Of a DNA stretch of 64,000 nt, positions 54,114-62,977 are shown piece after piece (position 1 is the first letter of the stretch; each line of letters opens with the position of its first letter). The DNA comes from Thalassovita sp. (lineage in GTDB: Bacteria; Pseudomonadota; Alphaproteobacteria; Rhodobacterales; Rhodobacteraceae). The translations under genes and the position numbers were made by a program. Where the stretch lies: contig CP051233.1 of the NCBI GenBank assembly GCA_017792425.1, forward strand, positions 2,474,319 through 2,538,318. The letters run 5' to 3'. The notes under the pieces were generated by a model. It was given only the letters and a program-made list of their open reading frames with translations, was not told the DNA's origin and did not search any database.

Positions 54114-54710
54114 TCAGCCGTCCAGACCCATTGCCTTGCGTGCCTGCGCCAGCACCTCTTTCAGCAGGTCCGGGTTGTCGCGTGCGCCTTCCAGTGCCGA
54201 TTTGGTGGTCATTTTAACGACATCGTTCATGCCCGACGCGTCAATGGCCTCGATCGCCTTGTCATAGTCGAAGCCTTCAACGGTGAACAAATCGGTCAGC
54301 CCGGCGCCTTCTTCGGCGGCGGGGGTCATGGCTTCTTTGGCCTGCTCCGCCACATCGGCGGCCTTGTCCATCGCATCGCTGGCAGCGTCCTTGGCGGCTT
54401 CGACGGCGTTGCCTGCGGTTTCCTTCGCGGCCTCGGCGGCGGCGGCGGCTTCCTCTGCGGCCTTTGCTGCGGCGGCTTCGGCAGCAGCGCGGGCCTCTTC
54501 GGCGGCTTTCTCGGCGGCGGCGCGGGCCTCTGCGGCGGCGGCTTCGGCCTTCTCTTTCATGGTTTCCTCGGATTCCACGGCGTCCGGCGCAGTGATCGGA
54601 TCGTCTTTCTTGATCACCGCTTCCTGCACCTCGCGCGAGGGGGGATTCAGGGCGACATAACCCAGAAGCGCGACGCCAAGCACCGCCAGGATCAAAACAA
54701 CTTTCTTCAT
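54114..54710 (-). CDS. membrane-anchored Ala-rich coiled-coil protein
   Basis: A 198-residue protein. One N-terminal hydrophobic segment (VVLILAVLGVALLGYVAL) serves as anchor or signal, then an Ala/Glu/Lys coiled coil at about 50-130 with an 11-residue repeat (AEAAAAEARAA type), then a small helical domain (VEGFDYDKAIEAIDASGMND to QARKAMGLDG). The ATG at 54710 is best placed for the AGAGG site. Its function is unknown. It may bind phage-like or envelope partners only in the sense that such rods do. Confidence 0.75.
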   Translation of the reverse strand: MKKVVLILAVLGVALLGYVALNPPSREVQEAVIKKDDPITAPDAVESEETMKEKAEAAAAEARAAAEKAAEEARAAAEAAAAKAAEEAAAAAEAAKETAGNAVEAAKDAASDAMDKAADVAEQAKEAMTPAAEEGAGLTDLFTVEGFDYDKAIEAIDASGMNDVVKMTTKSALEGARDNPDLLKEVLAQARKAMGLDG

Positions 54711-54904
54711 CTGCATTTCCTCTCTGTCATAGACACCGGGGGGCGGCATCCGTTCGCGTGCAGCAAATGACCTTCAAACAGCTGTCACACAAGGGGGAAA
54801 AGCGAAATTAATGCGACACCGGCAGGGATTTGCCGCTTGAAGAAACCCGGACCTGAGTTTAGGTTACGGCTTCGAATTTCCGCAATCATCGAAGGAACAA
54901 AACC

Positions 54905-55450
54905 ATAGCTCGCAGACCTCATAACGCGCCGCCCACCCGCGAAACCGGCCCACGGATCAACGACCGTATTCGCGCTACCGAAATCCGTCTGATTGGCGCG
55001 GATGGCGAAAACGTCGGGGTGGTGTCGCCTCAGCAGGCGCTTGATCTTGCCGAAAAGGCAGGCCTGGATCTGGTCGAGATTTCCCCAAATGCTACGCCGC
55101 CGGTGTGCAAGATCATGGACTTCGGCAAGTTCAAGTACGAACAGCAGAAGCGTGAATCCGAAGCCCGCAAAAAGCAGAAGATCATCGAGGTCAAGGAAAT
55201 CAAGTTCCGCCCGAACACCGACACCCACGATTACGAGGTGAAGATGCGCAGCGTGATCAAGTTCCTGGAAAACGGCGACAAGGTGAAGGTGACCCTGCGT
55301 TTCCGTGGCCGTGAAATGGCACACCAGAACCTGGGCCGCGAATTGCTGGAACGGGTAGCCGAGGACGTCAAGGAAATCGGCAAGGTCGAACATATGCCCA
55401 AGATGGAAGGCCGCCAGATGATCATGATGATCGGGCCCATCAGCAAGTAA
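54905..55450 (+). CDS. infC: translation initiation factor IF-3 (AUA start)
   Basis: A 181-residue IF-3. The frame from ATA 54905 reads ARRPHNAPPTRETGPRINDR, the normal IF-3 start, and GAAGGA lies eight bases upstream. No ATG, GTG or TTG fits the family start, and an internal GTG would remove half of the N-terminal domain. A rare start codon is known in infC and lets IF-3 control its own synthesis. Family core KPCV-like NATPPVCKIMDFGKFKYE and IKFRPNTDTHDYEVK are present. Confidence 0.93.
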   Translation: MARRPHNAPPTRETGPRINDRIRATEIRLIGADGENVGVVSPQQALDLAEKAGLDLVEISPNATPPVCKIMDFGKFKYEQQKRESEARKKQKIIEVKEIKFRPNTDTHDYEVKMRSVIKFLENGDKVKVTLRFRGREMAHQNLGRELLERVAEDVKEIGKVEHMPKMEGRQMIMMIGPISK

Positions 55451-55474
55451 TCGGTCAGCTATGTGATTTCAGAT

Positions 55475-55509
55475 GCCCCTGCGTTCATCCGAAACGTGGG
55501 GGCGTTTTT
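55475..55509 (+). terminator. infC terminator
   Basis: An 11-pair stem with two G-T pairs (55475-55485 with 55493-55503), then GTTTTT. It overlaps the leader of the following methyltransferase gene. Confidence 0.8.
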
Positions 55510-55525
55510 GTTTCAGGAGGCGCCC

Positions 55526-56119
55526 ATGTGGGAAGAACGTTTTGCTACCCAGGACTATGTTTTCGGCAAGGAACCGGCACGGTTCCTCGTGGAACACGCC
55601 AGCTACCTGACCCCCGGCATGACTGCCCTGTCGGTGGCGGATGGCGAAGGCCGCAACTCTGTCTATCTGGCAGAGCGGGGGCTGACCGTCACCGCGCTGG
55701 AGTTTGCCCCCTCTGCGATCCGCAAGGCGCGTCTGCTGGCAGCAGAGCGCGGGGTCAGCGTCGATTTTCAGAACGTGGATGTGCTGCGGCATGTCTGGCC
55801 GGATCAATTCGGTTTGGTGGCGGGGATTTTCATCCAGTTCGTCGGCCCGCAGCAAAGGGCAGAGCTGTTCAAGGGCATGATGGCCTCTGTTCAGCCGGGG
55901 GGCCTGCTGATGCTGCATGGCTACACGCCGGAACAACTGAAACATGGCACGGGCGGTCCGCCCTTCGCTGAAAACATGTACACCGAGGCCCTACTGAAGG
56001 AAGCTTTCAGCGGATGGGACATACTGGAATGCCGCGCCTATGAACGCGAGGTACAAGAAGGGCGCGGGCATGTCGGCATGTCGGCGCTGATCGACTTTGT
56101 CGCGCGCAAACCTGCCTGA
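55526..56119 (+). CDS. class I SAM methyltransferase
   Basis: A 197-residue methyltransferase of the TehB-like group. The motif I region reads ALSVADGEGRNSVYLAERG, then TALEFAPSAIRKARLLA. GGLLMLHGYTPEQ is motif IV-like. The substrate is unknown; tellurite- or thiol-type small molecules are likely from the family. The ATG at 55526 has CAGGAGG upstream, and a longer frame reads through the infC terminator. Confidence 0.85.
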   Translation: MWEERFATQDYVFGKEPARFLVEHASYLTPGMTALSVADGEGRNSVYLAERGLTVTALEFAPSAIRKARLLAAERGVSVDFQNVDVLRHVWPDQFGLVAGIFIQFVGPQQRAELFKGMMASVQPGGLLMLHGYTPEQLKHGTGGPPFAENMYTEALLKEAFSGWDILECRAYEREVQEGRGHVGMSALIDFVARKPA

Positions 56120-56134
56120 GTCGTCTGGACAAAT

Positions 56135-57142
56135 TCAACCGTCCGCAGATGTCGCTTTGCGCCCCCGGCGTGGCATCGGGCGGGTCGGGATTTCCTTTAG
56201 CAGCCCGCCGACCCCCATGCGGGCGATATCGCTGCCGGTGACGGGAATACCGCAGGCGATCCGCGACAGCACCCAATCCGCCCCATTCAGCGCCGGAGAC
56301 CGCGCACAACCCGGCAGGCCGATTACGGGACGCCCCCCCAACCCACCGACGAACAGAAGGTTGCCGGGGTCCACGGGCATCCCGAAGCGATCCACCGTTC
56401 CGCCTGCTTGGCGCACGGCCTGCGGGGCGACATCCATCGAATCCGACGTGGCCGATCCGGTCAGGATCATAACCAGATCGCCGGTCACCCCGGTCAGCGC
56501 CTGCGCCAAGGGGGGGGCACGGTGGGGGACGGTGACGACCTCTGCCAGGGTCAGGCCCAACGCCTCTGCCCGACCACGGATTGCATCTACACCCTTTTCA
56601 CCCGCCCCGCCGGGGATTTCCGTGACGATCAGCGAGGCGGTTTTCAGAACCGGCGCGGCAAAACCGATGGCGCCGCGCGCCAGATCGGCGGCACGGACTA
56701 CATCCGCCTTGGGCACACCGTATGAGATGATCTTTACTGTCGCCACCATGCCGCGCGCGCCCAGTTGCTGATAAGGCGGAACCGTCGCCACCGTGATCAT
56801 CGGGTGAACATCATTGGCGGCATCCAGACGCGCGACGTCCAGAACGGCGACTCCCGGCCCCTCGGCCAGCACATTGACCCGGCCTGTGAAAGCATTTGAC
56901 AGCCGCACACCCTGCGCCCCCTGAACCAGCGTCTGCGCCAGTAGCGCCGCGGCCTCATCCTCGTGCAGATCGTCGGGTTCCAGCCGCGCCACGGTGACTT
57001 CGGTGACGCCAGCCCTGCCAAGCGCCTGCAGATGCTGTGGCGTCAGGATTTCGCCTTTGCGCAGCCGCCCACCGTCGGCAAGTTCCGAATGGGCCAGAAT
57101 GGCGCCCTCGGCCTCCTTTAAGGGAACTGGGCCGAACTTCAT
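56135..57142 (-). CDS. molybdopterin-binding (MoeA/MogA-like) protein
   Basis: A 335-residue protein with a molybdopterin-binding domain in the C-terminal half (LVMILTGSATSDSMDVAPQAV, then RPVIGLPGCARSPALNGADWVL) like those in molybdenum hydroxylase maturation. It probably helps load cofactor or sulfurated Mo. It overlaps the XdhC gene start-to-stop by four bases. The ATG at 57142 was chosen for the GAGGAAGG site. Confidence 0.82.
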   Translation of the reverse strand: MKFGPVPLKEAEGAILAHSELADGGRLRKGEILTPQHLQALGRAGVTEVTVARLEPDDLHEDEAAALLAQTLVQGAQGVRLSNAFTGRVNVLAEGPGVAVLDVARLDAANDVHPMITVATVPPYQQLGARGMVATVKIISYGVPKADVVRAADLARGAIGFAAPVLKTASLIVTEIPGGAGEKGVDAIRGRAEALGLTLAEVVTVPHRAPPLAQALTGVTGDLVMILTGSATSDSMDVAPQAVRQAGGTVDRFGMPVDPGNLLFVGGLGGRPVIGLPGCARSPALNGADWVLSRIACGIPVTGSDIARMGVGGLLKEIPTRPMPRRGRKATSADG

Positions 57143-58104
57143 CCCTTCCTCAACACTTGGGTGCATTCCGCCATGATGGAAACCGCGATTTCCGCCGGGC
57201 TGGCTGCACCGATATCCACCCCGACTGGGCCATGGATACGGGCGATCTGCTCTTCCGTGAACCCCTTGTCGCGCAGCCGGCCCACCCGTTTGGCATGGGT
57301 GCGGGTAGACCCAAGTGCACCGATGTAGAACACGTTGGCGGCCAGCGCCTGTTCAAGGGCGGGGTCATCCAGTTTCGGATCGTGTGTCAGCAGGACCAGC
57401 GCGGTGCGGGCATCCAGCCCCAACGCCTTTACCGCGTCATCGGGCCAGTCATTCAGGATGGTTTCGCCGGGAAAGCGATCCTGCGATCCGAAGCTTTCGC
57501 GCGGATCCACCAGCACCGGATCATAGCCCGCAAGGCGCGCCATCGGCACCAGCGCCTGCGCGATATGTACGGCCCCCACGACAATCATCCGCAGCGGCGG
57601 GTTGTGGATCGCCACGAAAAAGCGACCGTCCTCTTCGAAGCCGGACCGATCCATGCGGAACCGTTCGGCGTACCCGCTATGCGTCAGCCAGCGATCCCCA
57701 TCCACCAGATCGGCCACCACCGCCACGGCTTCGCGCGCGGCACGGGCTGCGACCAGACGTTCCAGCAGATCCACCGGTAGGGCCTCGCCCACGGGTTCGA
57801 CCAGTACCCGGATTGTGCCACCGCAGGCCAGCCCCACGGCAAAGGCATCACCGTCGCTGACCCCGAATTCCAGAATACGCGGTTGCCCGTCTTCCAGCGC
57901 CTCCAATGCTTCGACCACCACCGCGCCTTCGACGCAGCCGCCAGATACCGAGCCCTGGATCTCCCCTGCACCGGACACGGCCAATTGGCTGCCCACACGG
58001 CGCGGGGCGCTGCCCCAGGTTTCCACCACGGTGGCCAGAACGGCCCCCTTGCCCGCATTGTGCCACGCCAGAGCGGTTTCGGGAATATTGTCGAAACGGT
58101 CCAT
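57139..58104 (-). CDS. XdhC/CoxF family maturation protein
   Basis: A 321-residue XdhC-type chaperone that binds the Mo cofactor and inserts the sulfido ligand for xanthine dehydrogenase-like enzymes. The N-terminal XdhC/CoxI domain holds VSGGCVEGAVV and LACGGTIRVLVEP, followed by a Rossmann domain (LRMIVVGAVHIAQALVPMARLAGYDPVLVDPR) and YIGALGSTRTHAKR. It pairs with the molybdopterin gene. Confidence 0.92.
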   Translation of the reverse strand: MDRFDNIPETALAWHNAGKGAVLATVVETWGSAPRRVGSQLAVSGAGEIQGSVSGGCVEGAVVVEALEALEDGQPRILEFGVSDGDAFAVGLACGGTIRVLVEPVGEALPVDLLERLVAARAAREAVAVVADLVDGDRWLTHSGYAERFRMDRSGFEEDGRFFVAIHNPPLRMIVVGAVHIAQALVPMARLAGYDPVLVDPRESFGSQDRFPGETILNDWPDDAVKALGLDARTALVLLTHDPKLDDPALEQALAANVFYIGALGSTRTHAKRVGRLRDKGFTEEQIARIHGPVGVDIGAASPAEIAVSIMAECTQVLRKG

Positions 58105-58159
58105 GATGCGCCTCCCTCAAGGCCCCAATCTAGCACAGGATTTCGGCCTGTCTGCCCCC

Positions 58160-58182
58160 GTGGTCGTACGACCAAGGTGCAA
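58160..58182. promoter_or_regulatory. GntR/FadR-like palindrome
   Basis: TGGTCGTACGACCA is a perfect 14-base palindrome followed by AGGT, 78 bases before the methyltransferase start and 56 after the XdhC start. It matches the TNGTNNNACNA operator style of FadR-type GntR regulators. Related sites lie at 40575 and 40444. Confidence 0.45.
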
Positions 58183-58259
58183 CGCCCTCATATTCGCACA
58201 TCACATTCGACCTTTCGAATGATTCATGTCAGACTGACACTGCTCGAGGAGGACACCCA

Positions 58260-58874
58260 ATGCCACGTGAACGCCCGGAGTGGGAAACGGCCTACAGGGA
58301 CAAAGAGGCCGAGTCCCTGTCATGGTTCGAAAACCGGCCCGATGTTTCGTTGGACCTGATCAGGCTGACTGGCCTGTCACGCGATGCCGTCGTGGTGGAT
58401 GTCGGTGCCGGGTCGTCGCCAGTTCTGATTTGTCTGGCGCGCGAGGGCTGGGGAAATCTGACAGCTGTGGACCTGTCGCCCTCTGCGTTGGCCGGACTGA
58501 AAGCGCAACTGCCTGCCAGCACCAAGATAACGACAATCGCGGCCGACATTTGCGACTGGCAGCCCAAACACCGGTTCGACCTGTGGCACGACCGGGCGGC
58601 ACTCCATTTCCTGACGGACAGGGATGATCGGCTAGCCTATGTCGGAACGCTGAAGGCTGCACTGAAACCTGGCGGCTTTGCGGTATTCGGGGCGTTCGCA
58701 CCAGATGGGCCGGACACATGCTTTGGCCAGCGCATCCAGAGGTATGACGCGCAGGAACTGTCGGCCTTGCTGGGGGATGAGTTTCGCCTGGTCGAAGAAC
58801 GCCGCCACACCCATGCCACCCCGCGTGGAACTGAGCAGCGGTATTTCTATGCCTTGATGCAGCGCGCCGGCTAA
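58260..58874 (+). CDS. class I SAM methyltransferase
   Basis: A 204-residue methyltransferase. Motif I VVVDVGAGSSPVLICLAREG, motif II AVDLSPSAL, and motif IV FDLWHDRAALHFL. Its gene interrupts the molybdoenzyme maturation cluster on the other strand and overlaps the VWA gene by four bases at its end. The substrate is unknown. Confidence 0.87.
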   Translation: MPRERPEWETAYRDKEAESLSWFENRPDVSLDLIRLTGLSRDAVVVDVGAGSSPVLICLAREGWGNLTAVDLSPSALAGLKAQLPASTKITTIAADICDWQPKHRFDLWHDRAALHFLTDRDDRLAYVGTLKAALKPGGFAVFGAFAPDGPDTCFGQRIQRYDAQELSALLGDEFRLVEERRHTHATPRGTEQRYFYALMQRAG

Positions 58875-60130
58875 CCCTGTCGCAGCATCGCCATCAGCCG
58901 ATCCTTTTCCCCTGCATCATCGTGACGAGAGATTGCCTGCGCCAATTCCTCCAGCGTGGCGATGGAATGGCCCGCGCGAAAGGCGTCCACATGAGGCAGC
59001 ATGGCCTTGATCCCAATGGCCCGAGGCGCGAAACTGTCCCAGCGCAGCAAAGGGTTCAGCCAGATCAGTCGCCGCGCGGACAGGTGCAGCCGCTCCATTT
59101 CCTTTGTCAGGGCGGGGGCATCGCCCCGGTCCAGCCCGTCTGTGATCAGCAGCACCACCGCCCCCTGCCCCATCACCCGCCGCGACCAGTCGCGGTTGAA
59201 GCTGTGCAGACAATCGCCGATGCGTGTGCCGCCCTCCCAATCCTGCGCTTCGGACCCGGCGGCATGCAGGGCCTGATCCACGTCACGGGTGGCAAGGTGC
59301 CGCGTGATGTTGGTCAGTCGGGTGCCAAAGGTGAAGGCATGAACCCTGGCCCACCCTGCCCCCTTTTCATTGGCGACCGCGTGCAGGAAATGCAGAACCA
59401 TGCGGCTGTACTGGCTCATGGACCCTGAGATGTCGCACAGAACGATCAGGTTGGGCCAGCGGGTCTTGTGCTTTTTCAATGCGATGTCGTGCAACTCTCC
59501 CCCGCGCCGCATCGACCCACGCAAGGTGCGGCGCCAGTCAATCGAATGGCCCCGCAAGCTCGCTTGCGTCCGGCGCGAGGCGATCGGTTTCACCGGCAGA
59601 CGCAGCCGGGCCAGCATCCGTTTGGCCTGCGTGATTTCCTCGGCGCTCATCTGTTCAAAATCCAGCGTTTTCAACCGTTCTTCGGTGGACATTGTGAAGG
59701 ACGCGTCCACCTCGATCTTCGTCTCTTCCTCCGGCTGGTCCTGTTCCGGCATGTACGGCATCTGCCCGTCCAGCAGAGCCTGAGCCGCGCGTTTTTCAGC
59801 GGCTTGGGCCGGGCGGTCATCCTGCACTCCACGTATGGCAGGCAGCATCATCGCCATCATGTGTTCCATGTAGCGCGGATCGCGCCAGTACAGGCGAAAG
59901 ATCTGGCTGAACACGGTGCGGTGTTCGGGGCGGTTCACGAAACAGGCATGCAGCGTCCAATAGAAATCGCGCTTGTCCGTAAACCCGGCAGCCTGCACCG
60001 CGCGGATGGCGTCAATCACACGGCCCGGCCCAATCGGCAGACCCGCCTTGCGCAGGGCGCGTGCGAAATGGGTGATGTTGTGGGTCAGCTTCGGGTTATC
60101 GGGCAGCGGCAGATCGGGAAGTTCAACCAT
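58871..60130 (-). CDS. VWA-domain protein, CoxE type
   Basis: A 419-residue CoxE-like protein with a von Willebrand A fold in the C-terminal half. The MIDAS signature is LCDISGSMSQYSR. It works with a MoxR-type ATPase to mature CO-dehydrogenase-like molybdenum enzymes. The family core THNITHFARALRKAGLPIGPGR and SRRTQASLRG are present. The ATG at 60130 is the family start. Confidence 0.92.
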   Translation of the reverse strand: MVELPDLPLPDNPKLTHNITHFARALRKAGLPIGPGRVIDAIRAVQAAGFTDKRDFYWTLHACFVNRPEHRTVFSQIFRLYWRDPRYMEHMMAMMLPAIRGVQDDRPAQAAEKRAAQALLDGQMPYMPEQDQPEEETKIEVDASFTMSTEERLKTLDFEQMSAEEITQAKRMLARLRLPVKPIASRRTQASLRGHSIDWRRTLRGSMRRGGELHDIALKKHKTRWPNLIVLCDISGSMSQYSRMVLHFLHAVANEKGAGWARVHAFTFGTRLTNITRHLATRDVDQALHAAGSEAQDWEGGTRIGDCLHSFNRDWSRRVMGQGAVVLLITDGLDRGDAPALTKEMERLHLSARRLIWLNPLLRWDSFAPRAIGIKAMLPHVDAFRAGHSIATLEELAQAISRHDDAGEKDRLMAMLRQG

Positions 60131-60138
60131 GGCTGCGC

Positions 60139-60190
60139 CCCCTGGGGTGATACTCCCGGACCCACGGGGGATTTCCTCCAAGAAAAAACA
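60139..60190 (-). repeat. dispersed repeat-like sequence, copy C
   Basis: The minus strand reads TTTTTTCTTGGAGGAAATCC then GGGAGTATCACCCC, a diverged relative of the repeats at 7003 and 46553. It fills the gap between the MoxR and VWA genes. Confidence 0.45.
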
Positions 60191-61099
60191 TCAGGCCGGT
60201 TCGAGCGCGGCGCGGGATTCGTCCAGCAGGCGTTTGGCTTCGGACCCCTGCAGGCGTTGGATATCGTCCTGGTACTTGAGGATCGCGCCGATGGTATCCG
60301 AGATAACCTCGGGCGACAGGGACAGCACATCCAGCGCCAGCAGGCATTTCGCCCAGTCGATGGTTTCCGCGACGCCGGGCTTCTTGAACAGATCCTCAGT
60401 ACGCAGTCGCTGAACAAAGGCGACGACCTCTCGGCTGAGCGCCTCTGCGGCCTCGGGGGCGCGGGCGTGCAGGATTTCCACCTCTCTGTCAAAGGTCGGG
60501 TAATCCACCCAATGATAGAGGCAACGGCGCTTGAGCGCGTCATGCACCTCTCTCGTGCGGTTGGAGGTCAGGATCACGATCGGGGGTTCGGGCGCCTTGA
60601 TGGTGCCAAGTTCAGGAATGGTGACTTGGAAATCGCTGAGCGCCTCCAGCAGGAACGCCTCGAACGGCTCATCGGTGCGGTCCAGTTCATCGATCAGCAG
60701 GACCGGGGCGCCGCCGGGCTGGGGCCGCATCGCCTGCAGCAAAGGGCGTTCAATCAGATAGTCCTGTGTGAAAAGTTCCGTTTTCAGGCTGTCCCGGTCA
60801 GCGCCGCCTGACGCCTCGGCGGTGCGGATGGCGATCATCTGGGACGCGAAATTCCATTCGTAGACCGCGCTGGCGGCGTCCAACCCTTCGTAACATTGCA
60901 GGCGGATCAGGCGACGGCCCAGGGCGGCCGCGATGGCCTTGGCGATCTCGGTCTTGCCGACACCGGCCTCGCCTTCCAGGAACAGGGGGCGGCCAAGCTT
61001 AAGCGACAGGAAGGCCACCGTGGCCAGAGCCCGCCCGCAGACATAGTTCTGACCTGCAAGCTGCGCCTGCACGTCGTCGATCGAGTTGATTGTGCTCAT
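60191..61099 (-). CDS. MoxR family AAA ATPase, CoxD type
   Basis: A 302-residue AAA+ ATPase. Walker A FLEGEAGVGKTEIAKA, Walker B VLLIDELDRTD, sensor I ILTSNRTREVHDALKRRC. In CO dehydrogenase systems CoxD unfolds or activates the apoenzyme with CoxE. The ATG at 61099 follows GGAGGAC. It leads the group CoxD, CoxE, XdhC, molybdopterin gene. Confidence 0.93.
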   Translation of the reverse strand: MSTINSIDDVQAQLAGQNYVCGRALATVAFLSLKLGRPLFLEGEAGVGKTEIAKAIAAALGRRLIRLQCYEGLDAASAVYEWNFASQMIAIRTAEASGGADRDSLKTELFTQDYLIERPLLQAMRPQPGGAPVLLIDELDRTDEPFEAFLLEALSDFQVTIPELGTIKAPEPPIVILTSNRTREVHDALKRRCLYHWVDYPTFDREVEILHARAPEAAEALSREVVAFVQRLRTEDLFKKPGVAETIDWAKCLLALDVLSLSPEVISDTIGAILKYQDDIQRLQGSEAKRLLDESRAALEPA

Positions 61100-61307
61100 T
61101 CCCGTCCTCCCTGTCCTCATCAGATGCAGGACAGGCCGCAGGCGTCAAGTAGCACCAAAGGCGCATTTTCCGGTGACGTTGACGCCCGAAGCGGCACCTG
61201 TCATGATTCCGGTAACGATTTCCGGTGCAAAACGGGACAAACCCGCTACCGGACAAGGGCAGTACAGTCATGAGCAGACGACCGAAAGACACGGCGGGGG
61301 CGGCGCC

Positions 61308-62339
61308 ATGCGCATAACCGCCGTCACCTGCGTGAAGAACGAGGGGCCGTTCCTTCTGGAGTGGATCGCCTACAACCGGATTATCGGCGTGACCGATTTC
61401 CTGTTCTATTCCAATGATTGCACGGATGGCACAGACAGGTTGCTTACCGCATTGGAACAGCGCGGCATTGTACGGCACCTGCCCAATCCCGCGCAGGGGC
61501 GCAACTACCAGATGGAAGCGTTGCGCCACGCTACGAAACAGGACATCGTAACCGGGGCCGACTGGGTCTGGATCGCAGACGTGGACGAATTTCTGAACAT
61601 CCACACAGGCGACCACACTATCGCCGACTTGATCACGGCTTGTGGAAATCCGCAGGCAATCTCGGTCACGTTCCAGTTTTTCGCCAATGGAGGAGTTGAG
61701 AAGTTCGAGGACCGCCCCGTCATCGAGCAGTTCATCCGCACGCATAACCCGGACATCTGGTGCGGCGAATTGGCGATAGAGGTGAAAACGCTGATGCGCA
61801 GTGACTTCCCCTTGCGCTATTTCGGAGCGCACCGGCCGTTTTTCAGGGAAAACCTGCCACCCAAGAAACGGCCCGGCTGGACGGACGGGGCCGGGCGCGA
61901 GGTGCCGCACAAATTTCTGGTCGCAGCGAATCCTCGGCGTATTCGCAAGTTCCCCGCCAAGGGTGCGCGGGAATTCGCGACACTGAACCATTATGCGTTG
62001 CGGTCGCTGGACAGCTATCTGGTGAAGAACGATCGGGGCGATGTGAACCGCGAACACCGCGCGTTCGACGATACCTATTGGCGTGAACGCAATGATGGCG
62101 GCTGGGAGGAAACCAGTATCCACCGACAGTTGCCCGCACTACAGGCGGAAATGGCGAGGCTGCGGGCTGATCCGGAAATTTCCGCTTTGCACAACGATTG
62201 CGTACGCCTGCACCGCGCCAAACGTGACACGCTGTTGACCCAACCCGAATATCAGCAGATGCGCTCTCAGTTGCTGGCCGCACCCGACCTGCCGCAAGCC
62301 GAACTGGATCTGCTGGCCAAATTGGGGGCCGAGACATGA
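61308..62339 (+). CDS. family 2 glycosyltransferase
   Basis: A 343-residue glycosyltransferase of the Glyco_tranf_2_4 type. It starts MRITAVTCVKNEGPFLLEWI, then FLFYSNDCTDGT, and the metal-binding DxD appears in WIADVDEFLNIHTGD. It probably transfers a sugar to a surface polysaccharide or glycan. It overlaps the sulfotransferase by four bases (ATGA). The start at 61308 is the only one that gives the family N-terminus. Confidence 0.88.
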   Translation: MRITAVTCVKNEGPFLLEWIAYNRIIGVTDFLFYSNDCTDGTDRLLTALEQRGIVRHLPNPAQGRNYQMEALRHATKQDIVTGADWVWIADVDEFLNIHTGDHTIADLITACGNPQAISVTFQFFANGGVEKFEDRPVIEQFIRTHNPDIWCGELAIEVKTLMRSDFPLRYFGAHRPFFRENLPPKKRPGWTDGAGREVPHKFLVAANPRRIRKFPAKGAREFATLNHYALRSLDSYLVKNDRGDVNREHRAFDDTYWRERNDGGWEETSIHRQLPALQAEMARLRADPEISALHNDCVRLHRAKRDTLLTQPEYQQMRSQLLAAPDLPQAELDLLAKLGAET

Positions 62340-62977
62340 GCGATAGGATGCGCATCGTCAACCTGGGCCTTCCGAAATCAGGCACCACCACGCTGGCCCA
62401 CGCCCTGCGAATTTCCGGGCTGCGAATTGCTGACTACCGGATTCGGCAGCGACAGACACCGGATGTGACGCTGCACGATGCTTTTGTCGGCGATCGTATG
62501 TACCGCAGTTATTTCGCAAGCGGCGACCCGCTGGACGGGTTGGACCTGTTTGACGGGTTTTCCGAGGTCAGCACCCTACGCGAGGGGCATTCCCTGTGGC
62601 CGCAAACAGATTGGGGACTGATCAGCGCCATTCGCCAACATCACCCCGGCACCCGGTTCCTTGCGACCTGGCGCCCGCCGGAAGTGATTTCGGATTCAAT
62701 GCTGCGCTGGTCAAACCTGGGCACGGAACGCCTGCCTGACGGCCAGGTTCCCGGGTTGCCCGCGGGCTATGGCGCCTCCCCGGCGCATCGGATTCGTTGG
62801 GTCGGCGCGCATTACGCCTTTCTGGAAAAACTGTTCGAAGGGGACGACCGATTTCTGCGGCTGGATATCAAGGCGCCGGATGCACCGCAGACCCTGGGCG
62901 CCTTTCTGGGCCGCGATATTCCCTGGTGGGGCAAGGCGAACCGCAACCCTGTCCCCAAACTGGCCGAGGTTGATTGA
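62336..62977 (+). CDS. PAPS-dependent sulfotransferase family protein
   Basis: A 213-residue P-loop protein. LGLPKSGTTTLAHAL at 10-24 is the PAPS-binding loop of sulfotransferases, and ATWRPPEVISDSML contains the Arg and Ser that bind the 3'-phosphate. It likely adds sulfate to a glycan made by the neighbouring glycosyltransferase. It overlaps the next gene by three bases. Confidence 0.85.
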   Translation: MSDRMRIVNLGLPKSGTTTLAHALRISGLRIADYRIRQRQTPDVTLHDAFVGDRMYRSYFASGDPLDGLDLFDGFSEVSTLREGHSLWPQTDWGLISAIRQHHPGTRFLATWRPPEVISDSMLRWSNLGTERLPDGQVPGLPAGYGASPAHRIRWVGAHYAFLEKLFEGDDRFLRLDIKAPDAPQTLGAFLGRDIPWWGKANRNPVPKLAEVD

